Below, piece after piece: positions 5,896 to 7,370 of a DNA stretch of 7,370 bases. The position numbers were made by a program, and so were the translations under genes. A model generated the notes under the pieces. The model was not told the origin of the DNA. It saw only the letters and a program-made list of their open reading frames with translations, and did not search any database. The DNA is from D2472 sp964444385 (GTDB lineage: Bacteria > Pseudomonadota > Gammaproteobacteria > Magnimaribacterales > D2472): assembly GCA_964444385.1 (NCBI GenBank), contig CAYUHD010000057.1, forward strand, positions 1 to 7,370. Reading direction: 5' to 3'. The stretch's first letter is position 1; each line of letters opens with the position of its first letter.

Positions 5896-7139
5896 CCAGC
5901 AGACGACGATTTTTTCTTAGAAGATTTATAGACCTTAATTGGATTAGTTGCATGCAAAACAGAGTTCTCATCTACAATTACTTTTTCTAAATCAATATTC
6001 GGAAGCTCGAACATTGTATCCATTAAAAGCTCTTCCATAATTGATCTTAAACCTCTGGCACCCGTTTTTCGTTTCAGTGCTTTTTTTGCAATCTGAAGCA
6101 ACGCTTCAGTTCTGAAATCTAACTCAACTTCATCAATATCAAACAAATATTTATATTGATTTACTAGAGCATTTTTTGGTTCTTGAAGAATTCTTACCAA
6201 TGCTTTCTCATCTAGCTCATGTAAAGTTGAGATGACGGGCAGTCTACCTACAAATTCCGGGATCAAGCCAAATTTGACTAAATCTTCAGGTTCTAATGTA
6301 TCTATAATTGAGGTGACAGATAACTGAGTATCTTTAACAGCCGCACCAAACCCAATTCCAGATTTATCTGTACGGTGTTTGATGACCTCATCAATACCTG
6401 AAAAAGCTCCACCACATATAAATAAAATATTTGAAGTATCGATTTGAATAAATTCTTGTTGAGGATGTTTTCTGCCACCTTGAGGGGGAATAGAAGCCAC
6501 AGTTCCTTCTATCAGTTTAAGTAAAGCTTGCTGAACACCTTCACCAGAAACATCTCTAGTAATTGATGGATTATCTGACTTGCGAGCGATCTTATCAATT
6601 TCATCAATATAAACAATTCCAAGAGCAGCTTTATCAGGATCATAGTCACATTTTTGTAGCAGCTTCTGAATAATGTTTTCAACATCCTCACCCACATAAC
6701 CAGCCTCTGTTAAAGTAGTTGCATCCGCTATAGTAAATGGAACATTTAAAACTCTAGCTAATGTTTGGGCTAAAAGTGTTTTCCCGCTACCAGTAGGTCC
6801 AAGCAATAAAACGTTACTTTTTTGTAACTCAATTTCATCTTTATTAGCATTGGATCTTAAACGCTTGTAGTGATTATAGACAGCAACTGAAAGAGTCTTT
6901 TTAGCTTTTTCTTGACCGATAACATAATCATCAAGCTGCTTAAAAATCTCTAATGGAGATGGTAAAATATCAAGAACTTCTTCATCATCAGCTTTAACTT
7001 CCTCTTCTATAATATCGATGCAAAGATCTACACACTCATCGCAAATGTATACACTAGGTCCAGCAATAAGCTTACGGACATCCTCTTGGCCTTTACCACA
7101 GAAAGTGCAAACTAATTTATCGATGTCTTTATTTTCCAT
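5892..7139 (-). CDS. clpX: ATP-dependent Clp protease ATP-binding subunit ClpX
   Basis: ClpX is a hexameric AAA+ unfoldase that recognises tagged substrates (for example SsrA) and threads them into ClpP. The 415-residue protein (E. coli 424) begins with the zinc-binding domain: Cys11 and Cys14, then Cys33 and Cys36. Walker A is GPTGSGKT (114-121) and Walker B IVYIDEID (175-182). The substrate-gripping pore loop GYVG is at 147-150 and the RKH loop at 223-225. The ClpP-docking IGF tripeptide is at 262-264, with a nearby Arg finger in GRLP (Arg299) and sensor-2 Arg362 in KTGARGLR. All the features needed for a working ClpXP unfoldase are present. The protein ends in a Lys/Ser-rich tail (405-413). 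Its ATG lies inside the end of clpP (11-bp overlap) with only a weak AGTAGG about ten bases upstream, which suggests translation coupled to clpP. Confidence 0.97.
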   Translation of the reverse strand: MENKDIDKLVCTFCGKGQEDVRKLIAGPSVYICDECVDLCIDIIEEEVKADDEEVLDILPSPLEIFKQLDDYVIGQEKAKKTLSVAVYNHYKRLRSNANKDEIELQKSNVLLLGPTGSGKTLLAQTLARVLNVPFTIADATTLTEAGYVGEDVENIIQKLLQKCDYDPDKAALGIVYIDEIDKIARKSDNPSITRDVSGEGVQQALLKLIEGTVASIPPQGGRKHPQQEFIQIDTSNILFICGGAFSGIDEVIKHRTDKSGIGFGAAVKDTQLSVTSIIDTLEPEDLVKFGLIPEFVGRLPVISTLHELDEKALVRILQEPKNALVNQYKYLFDIDEVELDFRTEALLQIAKKALKRKTGARGLRSIMEELLMDTMFELPNIDLEKVIVDENSVLHATNPIKVYKSSKKKSSSAG

Positions 7140-7370
7140 TTGAACTTGGCCTACTTTCTAGTATCTCATCGATTATGCCATAGCTCTTGGCTTCCTTTGC
7201 ATTTAAGAAATTATCTCTATCAGTGTCCTGCTCAACTTTCTTCAAAGTCTTACCTGTGTGCTTAGAGAGTATTTCATTAACCCTTTGTTTAACTAAAAGC
7301 ATCTCTATAGCATGTATCTCAAAATCTGAAGCTTGGCCCTGAAAACCTCCCAAAGGATGATGAATCATAA
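7129..7370 (-). CDS. clpP: ATP-dependent Clp protease proteolytic subunit ClpP, C-terminal fragment (runs off right edge)
   Basis: ClpP is the barrel-shaped serine protease that works with ClpX. Only the last 79 full codons are in the window; the reading frame is still open at the right edge, so the first Met seen here (7368-7366, in MIHHPLGG) is internal, as shown by its match to E. coli MIHQPLGG. This part contains the catalytic His (first His of MIHHPLGG) and the catalytic Asp (last Asp of DTDRD, fragment residue 52). The active-site Ser lies beyond the edge. The segment GFQGQASDFEIHA and the end of the fold (AKEAKSYGIIDEIL) match the family well. The C-terminus extends about five residues past the E. 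coli end with RPSSNGK. The last codons overlap the start of clpX by 11 bp, as expected for an operon. Confidence 0.95.
   Translation of the reverse strand, partial: MIHHPLGGFQGQASDFEIHAIEMLLVKQRVNEILSKHTGKTLKKVEQDTDRDNFLNAKEAKSYGIIDEILESRPSSNGK

Noticed and set aside
6512..6697. 61-codon minus-strand reading frame inside clpX in another frame
   Set aside because: Overlaps the conserved AAA+ core of ClpX out of frame; low-complexity translation without a family match.
1..7370. An undescribed system, mobile element, CRISPR array or RNA gene
   Set aside because: Every long reading frame is accounted for by well-known housekeeping families in a conserved order, and no transposase, terminal repeat, repeat array or tRNA-like fold was seen on either strand.

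Overview
This window is an ordinary, compact stretch of a bacterial chromosome, AT-rich (roughly one third G+C by eye). It carries the classic gammaproteobacterial proteostasis cluster clpP-clpX-lon-hupB-ppiD, read on the minus strand from the right edge toward the left. A fabI gene on the plus strand converges on ppiD. Beyond fabI, reading off the left edge on the minus strand, is the N-terminus of a TonB-dependent outer-membrane receptor. The gene order, the FabI, Lon, ClpX and HU sequences close to those of E. coli, and the TonB receptor all point to a Gammaproteobacterium. As I recall, Pseudomonas also has fabI next to ppiD. The low G+C, tight packing and TonB receptor are compatible with a streamlined marine lineage such as the SAR86 group, but that is inference only.

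Layout from left to right: 1-191, receptor N-terminus (minus, cut by the window edge). 192-353, divergent promoter region with a 22-bp dyad inside the receptor promoter and a perfect TATAAT for fabI. 354-1139, fabI (plus). 1136-2998, ppiD (minus), overlapping the end of fabI by 4 bp. 2999-3090, gap holding the hupB terminator. 3091-3369, hupB (minus). 3370-3449, hupB promoter with a TTGACA -35 and two copies of a 9-bp direct repeat. 3450-5861, lon (minus). 5862-5891, short AT-rich gap without a Shine-Dalgarno sequence. 5892-7139, clpX (minus). 7129-7370, C-terminal part of clpP (minus, cut by the window edge), overlapping clpX by 11 bp. No gap exceeds 300 bases.

How the genes work together: ClpX unfolds substrates and feeds them to ClpP, and Lon is a second, self-contained ATP-dependent protease. 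HU is a nucleoid protein and, in E. coli, a known Lon substrate. PpiD is a membrane-anchored periplasmic chaperone at the Sec exit. FabI completes each cycle of fatty-acid elongation. I found no mobile element, CRISPR array, RNA gene, defence system or unknown gene. The observations worth a second look are regulatory (the receptor operator, the hupB repeats, a possibly leaderless lon) and the Lys/Ser-rich tails of Lon and ClpX.
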